A model generated the notes under the pieces. The model was not told where the DNA came from, ran no database searches, and was given only the letters and a program-made list of their open reading frames with translations. Shown here one piece after another: positions 1 through 57,931 of a stretch of 64,000 nt of DNA. The position numbers and the translations under genes are program-made. Each line of letters starts with the position of its first letter. Position 1 is the stretch's first letter. Origin of the DNA: Hemibagrus wyckioides (lineage: Eukaryota > Chordata > Actinopteri > Siluriformes > Bagridae); the NCBI RefSeq assembly GCF_019097595.1, contig NC_080718.1:20239657-20303656 (forward strand), given 5' to 3'.

Positions 1-1659
1 GCATATGATATACATCGTTCTCACCCTCGTCAGACCATTCAGTGAGACCTCGTACCATGTGTAATGGACAGCTAGGATATACCCTTTCTCTTTCCCTGCT
101 CACACTTCCTCTTCTTGATCCCAGAGGTTTCTGTTCTTCCATATGAAATCAAACAATATGTGAATGTGCTATCATTACGACTTTGTGAAACAAACACTAC
201 ACGAGTAGCTTAATCCTTAAAAGAGCACACAAGTTTATAGAACTTATCTTCCTGTCTACTTTTCCACTGATTCTTCCTTTACGTCGTTTTCAGAGATTGT
301 TTGTTCATAGATAGATGATAAAACTCGCAGTGCTCATTTCTTTACTCCGAGGCAGTGATGGAAAGGACAATAAACAAGATTCAGTTCAGCATCTGAAAGC
401 ATTAGGCAGTCTACAAAAGAACAGGCTCCATTGTTTTCTTAGTTTATGCACCATCTCACCCAGATTTGTGTGAAGGCCATGTGGGGGGTGTTAAACACAT
501 AATTCTGATACTCGCCAAACGATTCCCTCAACCGTTCAGGGACTATAATACACTTTTTATTACGTTAAGCAAGGTTTCCTGGGGGGTCCTATCTGAATGA
601 GCCACTGTAACTTAATTCTTTATTGCTCCTTTTTTTTTCTCAGATGCAAAAAAAGATTGTTTATATGGGGTGTGTGAAGAAACCTAGTGTCTGTGTGTAT
701 GTTGGCGCGAAACTTACAACGAACAATCCATTTCTTTAGCACATCGTAGAGCACATGTGGCTATCTGCGATACTTTATTTGTGGTGTGAACCTGTTTTGT
801 ATTTCATATGAGGAGTATTTTTAAATGGGCCTTCTACATGGCAGTCTATCAATTAGGAGGCATCCATATCTTAAGAAGTTGCTTTTCCTTTTAGCTCTAG
901 CTCATGATTAATCAACAGGCAGTTAGACTTGCATGATGATGATGATGATTAACAGATGGCACAACATAAACTTTATTAGCCAAGTTAAAGCCTATTTTAT
1001 TACACACCGTACTTATGCCCATCTGGACTTGCCTTGAACTCTACCTCCTTTAGAATTACATCCTGTCCGGTTAATATCTTTCTGACTAATTAAATTCCTA
1101 TATACTTACAAACCCCCTGTAAGTCATCTTACATAGATAACATAACATTTTGAAAAACAAAGTTGGCACTTTTGTGTATATGTAAGTAGAAATATATTTA
1201 AGAAATATATTTAATTAAATCCTTTGTTACTGAAAATGTGATGCATGCTAAAGTTGTTAGAAATGTATTACGAAACCCTGAATCATTTTTAATCAATGGT
1301 ATTTGAAAGACTTGCAGAAACCTAGAGGCTATATTTTTTGGACTGGCTTCTCATAAGGAGTTGCACTGAGAATAGTCGGATTTAAAAAATAATCTAAATA
1401 AAAACCTGGATAATTCATGATTATGTTTCGTGACCCTCTTGATTGTGTTTGTGAATGTTTAGTGTGTATATGAAGGTGTGGACTGTGTATACGTTTTTTT
1501 GTGTGGTGTAATCTGTGCTTTCATAATGTGTTTTAAACTAATGCTAATTTAATTTAAGTAATCATTTATGATCTGCACATTTTTTAGGAGCTTATTCTGC
1601 TTCTTAAATTGTACTTTCAGCTTTTAGTTCTGCATTTCTCCATTCACTTTCTCTTGGAC
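1..1659 (+). other. ttll5 intron, no feature seen
   Basis: AT-rich intronic sequence. I looked for upstream TTL-core exons (for example the HLTNYSVNK block) and saw none. Confidence 0.5.
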
Positions 1660-2480
1660 TATGACAATTGTCCTTCTCTCCACCTGGGCCTTAGCGTTTT
1701 ATGGTGCTGACTAGGCCAGAGTCCACCCTGAACCACTGTCCCAACAAGTAAACCATGATGCCCACCCAGGTCAGCTTTGGGATGCTGGGATCACCTTCTT
1801 GCATAACCTCCCTTGTACAGAAGTACTCCCTTTTTCACCAGGCCGCTGATTCAGCTTGTTGTTTCAGCTATACTGAATGATGCTGGTAAGGGTTTGAGGT
1901 GGTCAAAGCCACATGCAATAGAATCTGCTGACCACATTCTTGAGGTCTCCACAGTGGAGAGCTGTGGATTAAGAGGGATTATGGCTTTCTGAGAATGCCA
2001 TGCTGGTATCCTCACCTAAAGAGTTGTCCACAGCAGCCAACCAGGCTTCCAGCTTGTGGTCAGTTGCTTAGATGGATATGTTGTATTCATACGGCTTGGC
2101 TTCCGAGCACTTCCATGGCTTTACTGTAATAGATGTGATTGAAGTGTAGTAGGGAAGGAGGCAGAATTTATTAGCTATACTCTCACTCTCTTAAACACTG
2201 TAGATTTTGACAGCTCAATTATTTTAACTCATTAAAGCCTGGGTCACAATCAGGTCATCCATGAAGGGTGTGATGGGAGTTATTGCCACGTCAGCTTTTT
2301 CATGGCTGGGTGCAAAATTCCTTCTCATCCTTGTGCCACTGGGATACTGAGACTCTCAGACTAGAACTGTTAGCGGTCCAGCCTGTGATCCTCTAATCTT
2401 ACTTAGGACATGATGCCAGGTTTAAGCATCCATTACAAGATGGTAGGTGATCAGAGCACAAACTTGTCCCCCCCTTATTC
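1660..2480 (-). mobile_element. Decayed non-LTR retrotransposon (LINE) RT fragment
   Basis: The minus strand holds broken reading frames resembling the C-terminal half of a fish LINE reverse transcriptase. At about 2278-2239 one frame reads PITPFMDDLIVTQ, with an F-x-DD motif. Further along, LEAWLAAVD-like and TVE-like segments follow in the expected order. Stops and frameshifts occur throughout, so it is an old relic. Family assignment is by pattern only. Confidence 0.45.
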
Positions 2481-4710
2481 CAAAGGGGGTTTCTGATCAG
2501 CTGAATTAGACATGTACCATCTGGGGTGTTTATTTCAGATAATGGCTTTCAAAATGATACGCAACATGATCTTGAATTAATTTGCTCTGCTGGGTCTGCA
2601 TTTGGACTGTGGTCATCCAGTTACCCAGGATCACTCGGACAGGGCTATTGTTCTGAATTGGAAAAAGTGTATATTTTGTTGACGTACACAGCTGTCAAGT
2701 TATATCTTTTGTTTTGTATACTGAAAGTATTCCAATTTAAATGGCTGGCTCTGAAACTATGAACATAAGTTTCTTGTTTTAGTGTTGATGCTTCATCTCT
2801 GACCTCAGGCAACTGCCTCCACCCATTGTTAAAATGTTTATAAAAAGCCACCCAAAGCTGATTAGAACAGGATTTGTTATAAAGTGATGGAGAAATGTCA
2901 GATGTCACAACAATCGAGACAACCACTTAGCAGCTATCTAACACCACTGTTATTGCTCCTGTGGCCTGAGCTGTTATGTAGCTATGGTAGAGTGTTTGGT
3001 TTTCAGATAGAATTCAGAGCTCAGTCTTCCTTCCCTCTCTTCCATTGCCCAGAAGCTCATAACAGCACTTTGCTCTTGATCTTCCCTTGTTGATATTTAT
3101 TTATTTTCCTAACTGTGCATATTTTGTGGTTACATTACTAAGGCCTCCTGGTATATGGTGAAGAGCCAGAGAGCAAGTCTGCTTGTGCGGGCTGAGGCAG
3201 TGGGGAAGACCGGCGTCTGCTCCTAATTGAGGGAAAATGTGTAGCACATGGAGTTTGGTTGGCAGTTTGGTGAGGTTGGTGAGGAGTGTGCGTGCAAGTG
3301 TGTGTGGAGGGTGTTTGAGGTCTGTTTGTGTGCAAGTGGCAGGGCATCCAGGGAGCGTAAAAGGTTATGTGCACATTTATCATCTTGTGTATTCTGTATC
3401 TTTCCAGACTTCCAGGGTTTTTGTTTCCCCTTTTTATTTCTACGCAGAGATGCTAACTAAGAATTACATTTTTGTTCAACAGAATTTCAAATTGAAAGTA
3501 AGTAAAAAAAAAAAAAGATCTACTGTATAATCTCTTCCTCCTCTAGTGTTACTGTGTTACTGTCCATGGCAGAGTCTTACATACTATCTGCATTCCCATC
3601 GGATCTCGTTGCCCATTTCTAAATAGCTGTGCTGTTTGCAGAATTAATAGCAAGGGAACTTGATATCTGACAAGAATCACCACTTAATAAGAGATTAAGT
3701 CATTTTGGATACAGCATTTTTGCTAGCTTTGTTTAGTGAAAGAAAGTGATATCTCGGACAGTCTACCCAATTAAGCTGATCCACACAGAACAAAGCTTTA
3801 TTCTAGGAGGTCCTAGGAAAATTAAAACCACAAACAAACGTTTGTACAGTGCAGACGTATTGCTTAAGTCACAGGGTTTTTTTTTTAATTCATTCAAGAG
3901 AATAATTGATTATTGTGGATTAATAGTAACATACTCCCTGTAAAAGTGACTAAAGCTCTTTCAGTCATTGTCCAAGGTGAGGAGGAACTGACTATGAAGT
4001 GCTGAGGGATGCTTTTCAGTTGCATTTGAGTAATCAGTGATCATCCTCTTTAGAGGCCATATCCAGTAGTTTGAAAGAAATGCACTGAAATCTGATCACT
4101 GATGCAGAGATCTACACACACACAAAAGACACACTCCTGCCAGTAGCAGCACCTCCGCTGTGAGATCCAGGAGTAGAGAGAGAGCAAAATGGGTTCATTT
4201 GAACTCCCTCTCTGCTAAAAGGGCTTTATTGTGCAGCCCTCTCTGCCTGAGAGGCTTAAGATAGGGATAAATATTGCAGAGACTGTGGAATTGCCAGGTG
4301 CCTTTTTCACACTTGGAAAATACTTTTCCAGCTTTTCCTTGACGTGGCATTAAAGGGGACGGGGCCAATGTATACTCAAGTTTGGGTAAATATTTAAATA
4401 TGGTTATTTAAATATGACCACTTCTTTTGCACTTGAAGGTGATTCATAAGAAGTATATTTATATTAGTTTCATTTTTTTATGCTTAGTATAAAGATCACA
4501 TCTCAGTGACATTGGTTATAGTTGAACAGAAGTCTTCCACTTCCACAGGTTTTTGGAGTGAAATAGATATATTATCCTGATGCAAGTAGAGTTAATACTT
4601 TTGATAATATGATTATATCTGTCATCGCTCACTCGTATTCAGCAGTACCGAATACACACGCGGCATTTTCATATGTATTCATATAATATTACCCTATGTT
4701 TATTTTCAGC
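2481..4710 (+). other. ttll5 intron, no gene seen
   Basis: Intronic sequence with short chance open frames only. There is GT-rich sequence near 3280-3340 and no splice-consistent exon. Confidence 0.45.
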
Positions 4711-6861
4711 AAGAAATCCGTGTCATCTTATATAGTTTTAATTTTGAATTGAATAACAAAAACTGACTCTTGCCATGAATATAGCCATAGAAGCTGGCAT
4801 TGCAGAAAGAAAGAAAGAAAGAAAGAAAGGAAGAAATCCATGTCATCTTATGTAGTTCTAATATTGAATAACAAAAACTGACTTTTGCCATGAATATAGC
4901 CATAGAAGCTGGCATGGCAGGAAGAAGGAAAGAAAGAAAAAAAGAGAAAGAAATCCATGTAATCTTATATAGTTTTAATATTGAATAACAAAAACTGACT
5001 CTCGCCATGAATATAGCCATAGAAGCTGGCATTGCAGAAAGAAAGAAAGAAAGAAAGAAAGAAAGGAAGAAATCCATGTCATCTTATGTAGTTCTAATAT
5101 TGAATAACAAAAACTGACTTTTGCCATGAATATAGCCATAGAAGCTGGCATGGCAGGAAGAAGGAAAGAAAGAAAAAAAGAGAAAGAAATCCATGTAATC
5201 TTATATAGTTCTAATATTGAATAACAAAAACTGACTCTCGCCATGAATATAGCCATAGAAGCTGGCATTGCAGAAAGAAAGAAAGAAAGAAAGAAAGAGA
5301 GAAAGAAAGAAAGAGAGAAAGAGAGAAAGAAAGAAAGAAAGAAAGAAAGAAATCCATGTCATCTTATGTAGTTCTAATATTGAATAACAAAAACTGACTT
5401 TTGCCATGAATATAGCCATAGAAGCTGGCATGGCAGGAAGAAGGAAAGAAAGAAAAAAAGAGAAAGAAATCCATGTAATCTTATATAGTTTTAATATTGA
5501 ATAACAAAAACTGACTCTCGCCATGAATATAGCCATAGAAGCTGGCATTGCAGAAAGAAAGAAAGAAAGAAAGAAAGAAAGGAAGAAATCCATGTCATCT
5601 TATGTAGTTCTAATATTGAATAACAAAAACTGACTTTTGCCATGAATATAGCCATAGAAGCTGGCATGGCAGGAAGAAGGAAAGAAAGAAAAAAAGAGAA
5701 AGAAATCCATGTAATCTTATATAGTTCTAATATTGAATAACAAAAACTGACTCTCGCCATGAATATAGCCATAGAAGCTGGCATTGCAGAAAGAAAGAAA
5801 GAAAGAAAGAAAGAGAGAAAGAAAGAAAGAGAGAAAGAGAGAAAGAAAGAAAGAAAGAAAGAAAGAAATCCATGTCATCTTATGTAGTTCTAATATTGAA
5901 TAACAAAAACTGACTTTTGCCATGAATATAGCCATAGAAGCTGGCATGGCAGGAAGAAGGAAAGAAAGAAAAAAAGAGAAAGAAATCCATGTAATCTTAT
6001 ATAGTTTTAATATTGAATAACAAAAACTGACTCTCGCCATGAATATAGCCATAGAAGCTGGCATTGCAGAAAGAAAGAAAGAAAGAAAGAAAGAAAGGAA
6101 GAAATCCATGTCATCTTATGTAGTTCTAATATTGAATAACAAAAACTGACTTTTGCCATGAATATAGCCATAGAAGCTGGCATGGCAGGAAGAAGGAAAG
6201 AAAGAAAAAAAGAGAAAGAAATCCATGTAATCTTATATAGTTCTAATATTGAATAACAAAAACTGACTCTCGCCATGAATATAGCCATAGAAGCTGGCAT
6301 TGCAGAAAGAAAGAAAGAAAGAAAGAAAGAGAGAAAGAAAGAAAGAGAGAAAGAGAGAAAGAAAGAAAGAAAGAAAGAAAGAAATCCATGTCATCTTATG
6401 TAGTTCTAATATTGAATAACAAAAACTGACTTTTGCCATGAATATAGCCATAGAAGCTGGCATGGCATGGCATGGCATGGCATGGCATGGCAGGGCAGGA
6501 AGAAAGAAAGCAAGCAAGCAAGCAAGCAAGAAAGAAAGCAAGCAAGAAAGAAAGCAAGCAAGAAAGAAAGCAAGCAAGAAAGAAAGCAAGAAAGAAAGCA
6601 AGAAAGAAAGCAAGAAAGAAATCCATGTCATCTTATGTAGTTCTAATATTGAATAACAAAAACTGACTTTCGCCATGAATATAGCCATAGAAGCTGGCAT
6701 GGCAGGAAGAAAGAAAGAAGGAAAAAAGGAAAGAAAGAAAAAAAGAGAAAGAAATCCATGTAATCTTATATAGTTTTAATATTGAATAACAAAAACTGAC
6801 TCTTACCATGAATATTGCCATAGAAGCTGGCATGGCATGGCATGGCATGGCATGGCATGGC

Positions 6862-6900
<39 letters not shown>

Positions 6901-6902
6901 AA
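4711..6902 (+). repeat. Minisatellite with 516-bp higher-order unit
   Basis: Tandem copies of a roughly 75-base core (from atccatgt to agaagctggcat) alternate with GAAA-type runs of variable length. Core starts fall at 4716, 4836, 4953, 5072, 5189, 5352, 5469, 5588, 5705, 5868, 5985, 6104, 6221, 6384, 6621 and 6754. The spacings 117, 119, 117, 163 repeat three times, giving a 516-bp higher-order unit at 4836-5351, 5352-5867 and 5868-6383. The distal units carry GGCAT pentamers (about 6460-6490 and 6830-6860) and GCAA/GAAA runs. All long open frames here are repeat artefacts. Confidence 0.95.
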
Positions 6903-50978
<44,076 letters not shown>

Positions 50979-52611
50979 CACAGCCTCTTATTTTTATCTA
51001 GCACTATGGCAACAAGTTATGTTTAGATCCAGAATGAACAGTATTGGCCTATTTCCACTTGGCCGGCAATGCATATGCCGATAGCATCAATAAAGTTAAT
51101 ACTACTTACTTCATAGGCTGAACTGTTCTGTGGGCCTCATTTCTATGTTTTTTTCTCTTATTTAACACGACACACATACATACACATGCATGCTAAATCC
51201 ACACATTTATGCATACTGCTTTTGTGAGGACCTTCTTTTGACATTATTACTGATCAGTGGTGATGATTGAATTCTTACTGTAGTCTATTTCACTTGAATG
51301 GGTTTCATTCAGAATGATTATATTCACTTTGATTTCTGGTGGCAGTACTATAGTACTACAGTAACTGCTATGGATGTTAGTGGGTGAGGTAATCACAGTG
51401 TTAACGTTGAGGGAAACTTGATGCAGTTGTACAGTAGAGCAAATTGGCAACTACCAGTGGGAACAAGGGACAATGGTATGTTTCTTGTTTTCTTTACAAA
51501 CGTGAAACATAATCCTTATTTTTCTGGGTACACATTAATTCCTACACACAGCTCCTGAGCTAAGTGGTGATGCTTACCCTGCTGCTACAAATCTGCAAAC
51601 AAAATAGCTAGAAAAACAATGGTATTTTTTGCTGTTCTGTTTATGTACATCAAGCCAAATGAGTCAGAAATCATAAAGAGCAAACATTCAGAAACCGGTA
51701 GACAGTGATGCACTGCACTGCACCAGAGACATTTGGTACAGAAGCATTTCTGGCCGGAGTTTAATTTTTTTGTGCGAAGACCTCTGATTTCTGATCATCT
51801 GATTCTGAAGTATTCTCTAGCTAACTTTGATAGATATCGTCTAGTGGAACCATTGCAACCAGCAGTATACAAAGAACAAATATGCAAGCAGAATACAGCA
51901 ATTTAAGTTAAGTGAGGTGAAAATGGCATCTATTCCAGTGAGGTGAAAATGGCATCTGTGGAGGCTATAACGTACTATTCAATTATTTTCCTACTTGTCA
52001 AACCCTTGTGGATGCGGCCGCGCTCCTTCTGGAAATAAAAACACTCATAGACATGTTTCATCATGAGATGCAGGTGATGTCAGAAGAACTTTGTATTGAT
52101 TGGCAATTGATTTGCAACTCTATTCTCTAATAGGACAGGACAGAGCCACCAGTTTTCCTTTGTTTATATTGAGATCTTCAGACGATTTCTAACTTGTGCT
52201 TCATCTTTTAGTTTATATAGTATATTTTTGCCTAATTATACTGTATAGTGTTAGTCAGACATGGTCTTATGTTTTTCTTTGTTTAATGACATGCATGTGA
52301 CTTAGATGATAATGTTTTTATTGAAAGTAGCAGGCTTGTGCGAAATCCACACAAATTGCAATGGCAGCTTTCCTTATTTTACAAGCATTTTTTGCTAGGC
52401 GAAAATCCATCTCCTGATGTAAATACACTTATCTGTAATTATTAAGCACAAAACAAGCTGCCACGATGCTCCTAGCTTTTGACATCGCTACAGCTTAACT
52501 GAGCTGTACTTATTTACGTACTTCCATTTGCAAATCTAATTTTCACACAGTACTGTGAAGCCTACTGCTCACTGTCCCTAATCTACCTTATTAATAATTT
52601 TGATATAATTT

Positions 52612-52648
<37 letters not shown>

Positions 52649-55600
52649 TTTTAGGCAAATAGTATAATGACATGAATTTCCATTTAAGAAAATGTTTTAC
52701 TAGGGAAGCATGTGCGCATCAACATCCTTTCTCAAAAATGTTTCCTGGTTCAGTCCTATTATACATAGTTTTGTGTCTGTTGGAGCCCATGAGTTTGTCT
52801 TCTCCTGCGCCATGTGAGACTGAATGTAAGCACACACACACACTCTTGCGCATGCTTGCGCTCGTCTTCTTCAAGTTGCACAACTCTTTCCACCTTGGAG
52901 CCTGAGAAATGGTCTGGAGGAACTGTTGATTTTATTGCAGTAACAGTGATATTAAGTAGTTTAAGCTGCTGCACATCTGTTTGTCTGATCAAGACTGTCC
53001 AAAAAAAAAAAAAAAAAAGGGCATCTATACTGTATGTCTCCGTGGGTCACACACTCGCACTCGGATTCCTAGAAAAAAAAAAAAAAAATCTTAAAATGTA
53101 CGGTGGACAGTCATTTCCTTCGTTTTGTCCTCTTTTTTTTCCTTTTATAAAAGTGGTTCACCAGATGTCTCATAAACTCATTGGGAGCTGCTTCTGAATT
53201 TCATGAATGCATTTTTCCATTGTATGTGGAAAGGGATTTGGGAGGTGCATGGCACCTAAATCATAATGTGAGAAAAGCGGGAAGAGATAAAAGCATAGAG
53301 TGGGGCAACACAAAGTAAAGTGCAGCCATGCGTTGTGCTGCTGTGATGGTTTGTGTGAGAGAAGAGCCCTCTGTGTGTTTGTGCTAAGATAAGTGAGCTG
53401 CTCTGATTGAGTGTGACAGGGAGTTAGAGCTGATCTATACAGGCAGCATTCTCAGTGATCAGCTGTCAGGGTTCATCTGTCACTTTCTCTCTGATGCTCC
53501 ACTGTTTCATCTCTATCCTATTCACTTTTTATGTCTGCCTTGCACTCTCTTCTCATTAGGCCTACAATTAGCAGTCACTCACGTTTCTCCATGCTCATTT
53601 CTGGTTTTCTTGTTGTTTTCTGATAAAACAGATGCCCAGAGTACTCCCTGCCCTGCTGAAGTACATGCAGTGAAATAGTTTGGCAAATTAAAAGAACTAT
53701 GATGATGATGATTAGGTAATTGTTGCTTGCTTTAAAAATATAGCAAGCAAAATATATTTCACTGGCATTGTCTTTTGTACTTTTATTCTGTTGTATTTAA
53801 CTTTCTGCAATTGTATAAACCAGGAGATGTTTTTTAATCAGAGAATAGGATTGATTTTGGGCTGAATAACATTTTTTGAGGGGTGTGGAATTTTTTAACA
53901 GTACTACGCCTACATTTACCAGAAAGTTTACACGTGCAGCGTCTAGACCTGTAACCTAGGCCTGATTCCAATGAGAACTTTCACCATGTACCCCCTAAAA
54001 AATTCAAATCAAACAAAGAGCCGACCAATTAGACTTTTCTTTCAACCTTTTGCTCGGTTTTGGCAGTGGTGTGTAATACAGTTCCAAACCAGAAACCACA
54101 CAGGGCCTCATTTTCTCTGTGCTTTTGGTATTTGTTTTGTTTTTATTCCCCTTGTTCATTTGGCATCGGCTTCGATTTCTTTGCTATCTATTTAATCGCA
54201 GAACTCTGTATGAATGTAAATCATTTCACGTGATGTATATCGAGGAGGAATATATGATTGAAAGAGCTCTTCCCGTTCTTTTCTTTTATCCCCCCACCCC
54301 TCTTCTTGCTGAGCTTGGAAAAGCTGCTTCCAGCAGTCATGTCACTGGATTGGAAGTTGGGTCTGATGTTTTCGTTCTCCTGCTCCGTAAGGCCTAACGG
54401 TGTAAAAGAGCACCAAAATAAACAGAGTCTGCGGAGAGGGAATGAAAGAGAATACTGTTTGGGAGCACAAACACAGCACTCGGAATTTCTTTTCTCCTGT
54501 AAGACTGGCTCTAGGCCAGGCGATAGACCAAAGAGTGAGAAGGACACGGGGGCAGGACAGCTCCAGCTTCTGCTGCTGCTCGGAGCTTACATAACCCCAT
54601 ATACCGAGTAATACATGCGCCGAAGAAAAAAGTTCTACTGTAAATCCAGGCTCTGTTAATTAACAGGAAGGAAGCAGCATCGGCAGTCATGTCCTGTTTC
54701 TTTTTTTGTTGTTGTTGTTGTATCCAATTCCATTAACTATGAAAGTGATTCTGAAGATCCACGAAAGTATCTGACAGTTTAATCAGACTATCTATCTGTT
54801 GTTATCTTTCCCCAGGTCTGTCTGTGTACAGCAAATTATTCCACTCTCACAGATCCAGACCTAGATGACTGAGCGAGGACTGGTTCAGCGCTTACCTGCT
54901 GGTGTTGGATCTCCTCACAGGAACCATTTTTGTCATTCGGACCAAAGTGTCACTATGGTTTACCATGATTGAATAGAAAATTCTGTTAATAGTTTGGCTG
55001 AAATTTCCACAATTCTTCCATTCTTCCCCGAATGCAGTGAATCATCTGAGGTGTATAGAGTAAGAAATTTGCTTTTTCAGTTTTTCCACTGGAGCTACTA
55101 GGCTAATGTGGATAATAAGCAAGGGAAGCTTATAGCTGCAAGTCTCCATCACATAATTGGCCCAGACCAGTTGTTATATAATCCCAAATAGACTTGCTGC
55201 TGTGGTTTCTGACAGTGTGACACACACTGAGCTGTTAGAATATGCTGCGTATCTGAAAACAGAAATAGCAGCCATCTTAAATCTGGTATCACTTTCTTCA
55301 TCGATGATTAGTTTGGTATCACACCACACAAGCGTCAGATTTAGGTAGGGGGTCGAGATTACAGATGTACAGATGAAATGATTCGGATGACTATATTTAA
55401 TTCCTGTTAAAAAGAATGCTGTGCATTTTTATCAAACTGTATCTTTTGAAACAAGTGATTTAAACATGGCATTTACACAGAAAGCTCAAACCTTTCCTGA
55501 TTTGTTAACAGCATGCCTTATAAAAATAAACTAAAGCAAATTACACATGGGTGAAAATTTCATGTAAATGTAATTTTTGCCTGGATTATACCTTTTAAAC

Positions 55601-55916
55601 AAAGTCCAGTGCTTTTCCACTGTGCAGGTAGCATCCCTTTTTCGTTTCTATTCTCTGCTAGCTAATCTTGTTTCACTGTTATCTTACTTCATGTCCCAGC
55701 CCCTGGCCCAATAGACAAGAATCATATCTTTCCTTGTGGTGGAAGAACAGCTGACAAATGCTGCTACCCCTGAGACCGTGTCTGACATAAAACCGACCGT
55801 ATTTATTTTTTTTGGACAGCATGTGGCTGTGAGGATAGCATGCTGTGTAAGAAATCCCTGGCTTTGACACGAGCGCAGATCTGTTCCATGGCCCAAGATT
55901 TTCCGGTGGCCTTCAG
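50979..55916 (+). other. 3' flank of proximal ttll5 end or distal intron
   Basis: It has a TA run at 52,618-52,646 and A runs at 53,000-53,018 and 53,074-53,088. A short duplication of agtgaggtgaaaatggcatc occurs at about 51,912 and 51,938. An acceptor near 54,815 opens only 14-17 codons before TGA. No confident gene seen. Confidence 0.4.
51089..51094 (+). other. Poly(A) signal for proximal ttll5 end
   Basis: AATAAA lies 111 bases after the proximal TAG stop, a reasonable distance for a short 3' UTR. Confidence 0.45.
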
Positions 55917-56047
55917 TTCCTCCCCGTCCTACTGCTGCAGTTGTCCAGCCCCATTTTCACCCTGCAACTGCTGCCATCAAAAGACTGAATAGACAGGCAA
56001 CAGCAGCTGCTAGCTCCACTCAACCTCTCAGCCTGAGCACTAGAAGA
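55917..56047 (+). CDS. ttll5: Candidate alternative ttll5 exon (distal)
   Basis: A 131-nt open segment has acceptor tggccttcag and donor gtaagc. Its entry phase is the one exon 50614-50696 requires. It reads VPPRPTAAVVQPHFHPATAA, IKRLNRQATAAASSTQPLSL and STRR. Its basic, Ser/Thr/Ala/Pro-rich composition fits a TTLL5 tail, and the acceptor pyrimidine tract is modest. It could be the internal exon of a longer isoform, bypassing the exon at 50,875. Confidence 0.45.
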
Positions 56048-57931
56048 GTAAGCTTCTTTACACATACTTTCAGACTTCAGTCTTCAATACACTTCAACAC
56101 TTTCAGTTTGAAAAAATATTTGCATAAAGTTTATCAGCTATAATGTTTGCATTAGGAAAGAAAAAAAAAAAAAAACAGAAGTGTGGTGTGATACCTCCAC
56201 CATGTGTTTTATTCTTCTTATGCCACAGCGATTTGCTAATGGTTACAGTTTTTTATTCATTAATGCACTTTTAGATGCATTTTTATTAGTTTTTCTGCAA
56301 TATGTGTTACTACTTTACATTCCTAACAGCTATAAACAATCATTCCCTCGCCAATGTCTATTATTTTCTCTCTCTTGAAGTTAACAAAACAGAAATCGCA
56401 GCTTGTCATGTTACCAAAAAAGCACCTCTGTTGCTGTGATGGATCCCTTACTGAGCTTTACAAAGCTGTGACACTGGAGACTCCCTCCATGAACGTTAAA
56501 TAAATCTCCTAACATTTCCTAATATTTTTCTTTTTGTGAAATACATGTTGTTGTTTTTTTTTATGTAGTTTATGTAGCCTGCCCTACGTGCAAATCCCTG
56601 CGAATAATCTGAAACGATGATGTATTAGAGCGAGCGCAGATTCAAGAATTCAGCAACGCTGTAGTATAACACTGATTATAAAGAGCCTTTCGACTGATTA
56701 TAATGCGCATTAATGCCGATTGTAAACTATTACTAAAGGACGATTGCCTGGTAATAGAGATTGCGATCAGCACACATACCTTCACGTATCAATAAGCACT
56801 GTGTCAGACCAGACCACAATACTCTCCACAAGTGCCTCATTAAGGTGCCACATACTGCTTGTGTATTGATTTTTATTACCTTGTGTGCTGTATTTTTATG
56901 ATCGATTCCAAATGTACTGCACGAATCTGTCAGACATAACGGCTCCATCGTGTCAGTGATTGGTGTACCTCATTAACACACCCTAAAAATAAATCGAGGG
57001 ATTCCTCTTAATGTCTTTCCACTGAAAATGGTTACACTGTATGTCGCCATGTCCAACTCCATAGGGCAGCAGGTCGCACTTCACAATGAGTTAAAAGTTT
57101 AATATCCTGAAAAGCTTGACAGTCTGTGTGACTCATTGTCGGGTTTTGTTGATGTTCTACAAAACTTCAACATATTTCTGACACAGGTTAATTAGAACAA
57201 ATGGTGTTTCCCTTTTTTCGCTACAGGTCATTAGTTATTTTCAGTCATAAAGTCTGGCCAGCAGTGTACTGTATATTATTATTGATGTATGCAAAATAAA
57301 GCCTGATGTCCCCCATTGAGGATATTGTTGTACTGTAACATTTGGAACTCAGGGTTTGGTTATTTAAAGAACATTTGTTTTGGGTTTTTTTTATGTTTTA
57401 CAGTGTTAATGATTTATATTGTGTTTTGTCTTGTGTGCATTATCGCATTATTAATCATTTCACTGTGGAACCAGATATTGAATGTGTTGCATGAAAATGT
57501 TCTTTTCAGTCAATGGTATTTATATAGAGAACAAAATGTCGTTGATAGTACATGTTGTGAAACGTCTACAGTGAATTTTACTATAATATAGAAGAAAACT
57601 GCTTTTCCTGTGTTACAATTGAAAGAATTGAATGTGTATACTTGAACATGTGCTTGTTTATGGAACTATGCTGCATCATGATTTCATAGTAGTATCTTTT
57701 TTTATTCAGCATTAATTATTTAATTAAAAAGGTTTTTCAGCATTTTTGAGCCTCCACTTACATATCCATCTCTGTATACCTGACCTTGTAGATACCTGCA
57801 GTAAGGGAGAAAGCAAGCCAGCTTTTCCAATCCAGGGAAAGACTTAAATCCAAAGATGCCTGATGATGAATGACCATGGTCATGACGTTTTGATCAGATA
57901 CCTGATGCTACAGAGTTATGCTCTTTTGCAG
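56048..57931 (+). other. Region between ttll5 and tgfb3
   Basis: AT-rich with an A run at 56,160-56,175. A complex block at 56,590-57,020 looks like a regulatory element. AATAAA at 57,294-57,299 could serve a ttll5 3' end that reads through the distal exon. Confidence 0.4.

Noticed and set aside
4711..6902. Regular direct repeats that might suggest a CRISPR-like array
   Set aside because: The repeated core is about 75 bases, spacers are GAAA runs, and the context is a vertebrate intron.
54815..54870. Acceptors at about 54,815 and 54,831 giving short ttll5 C-termini
   Set aside because: Both open only 14-17 codons before TGA, and better-supported ends exist. They cannot be excluded without cDNA.
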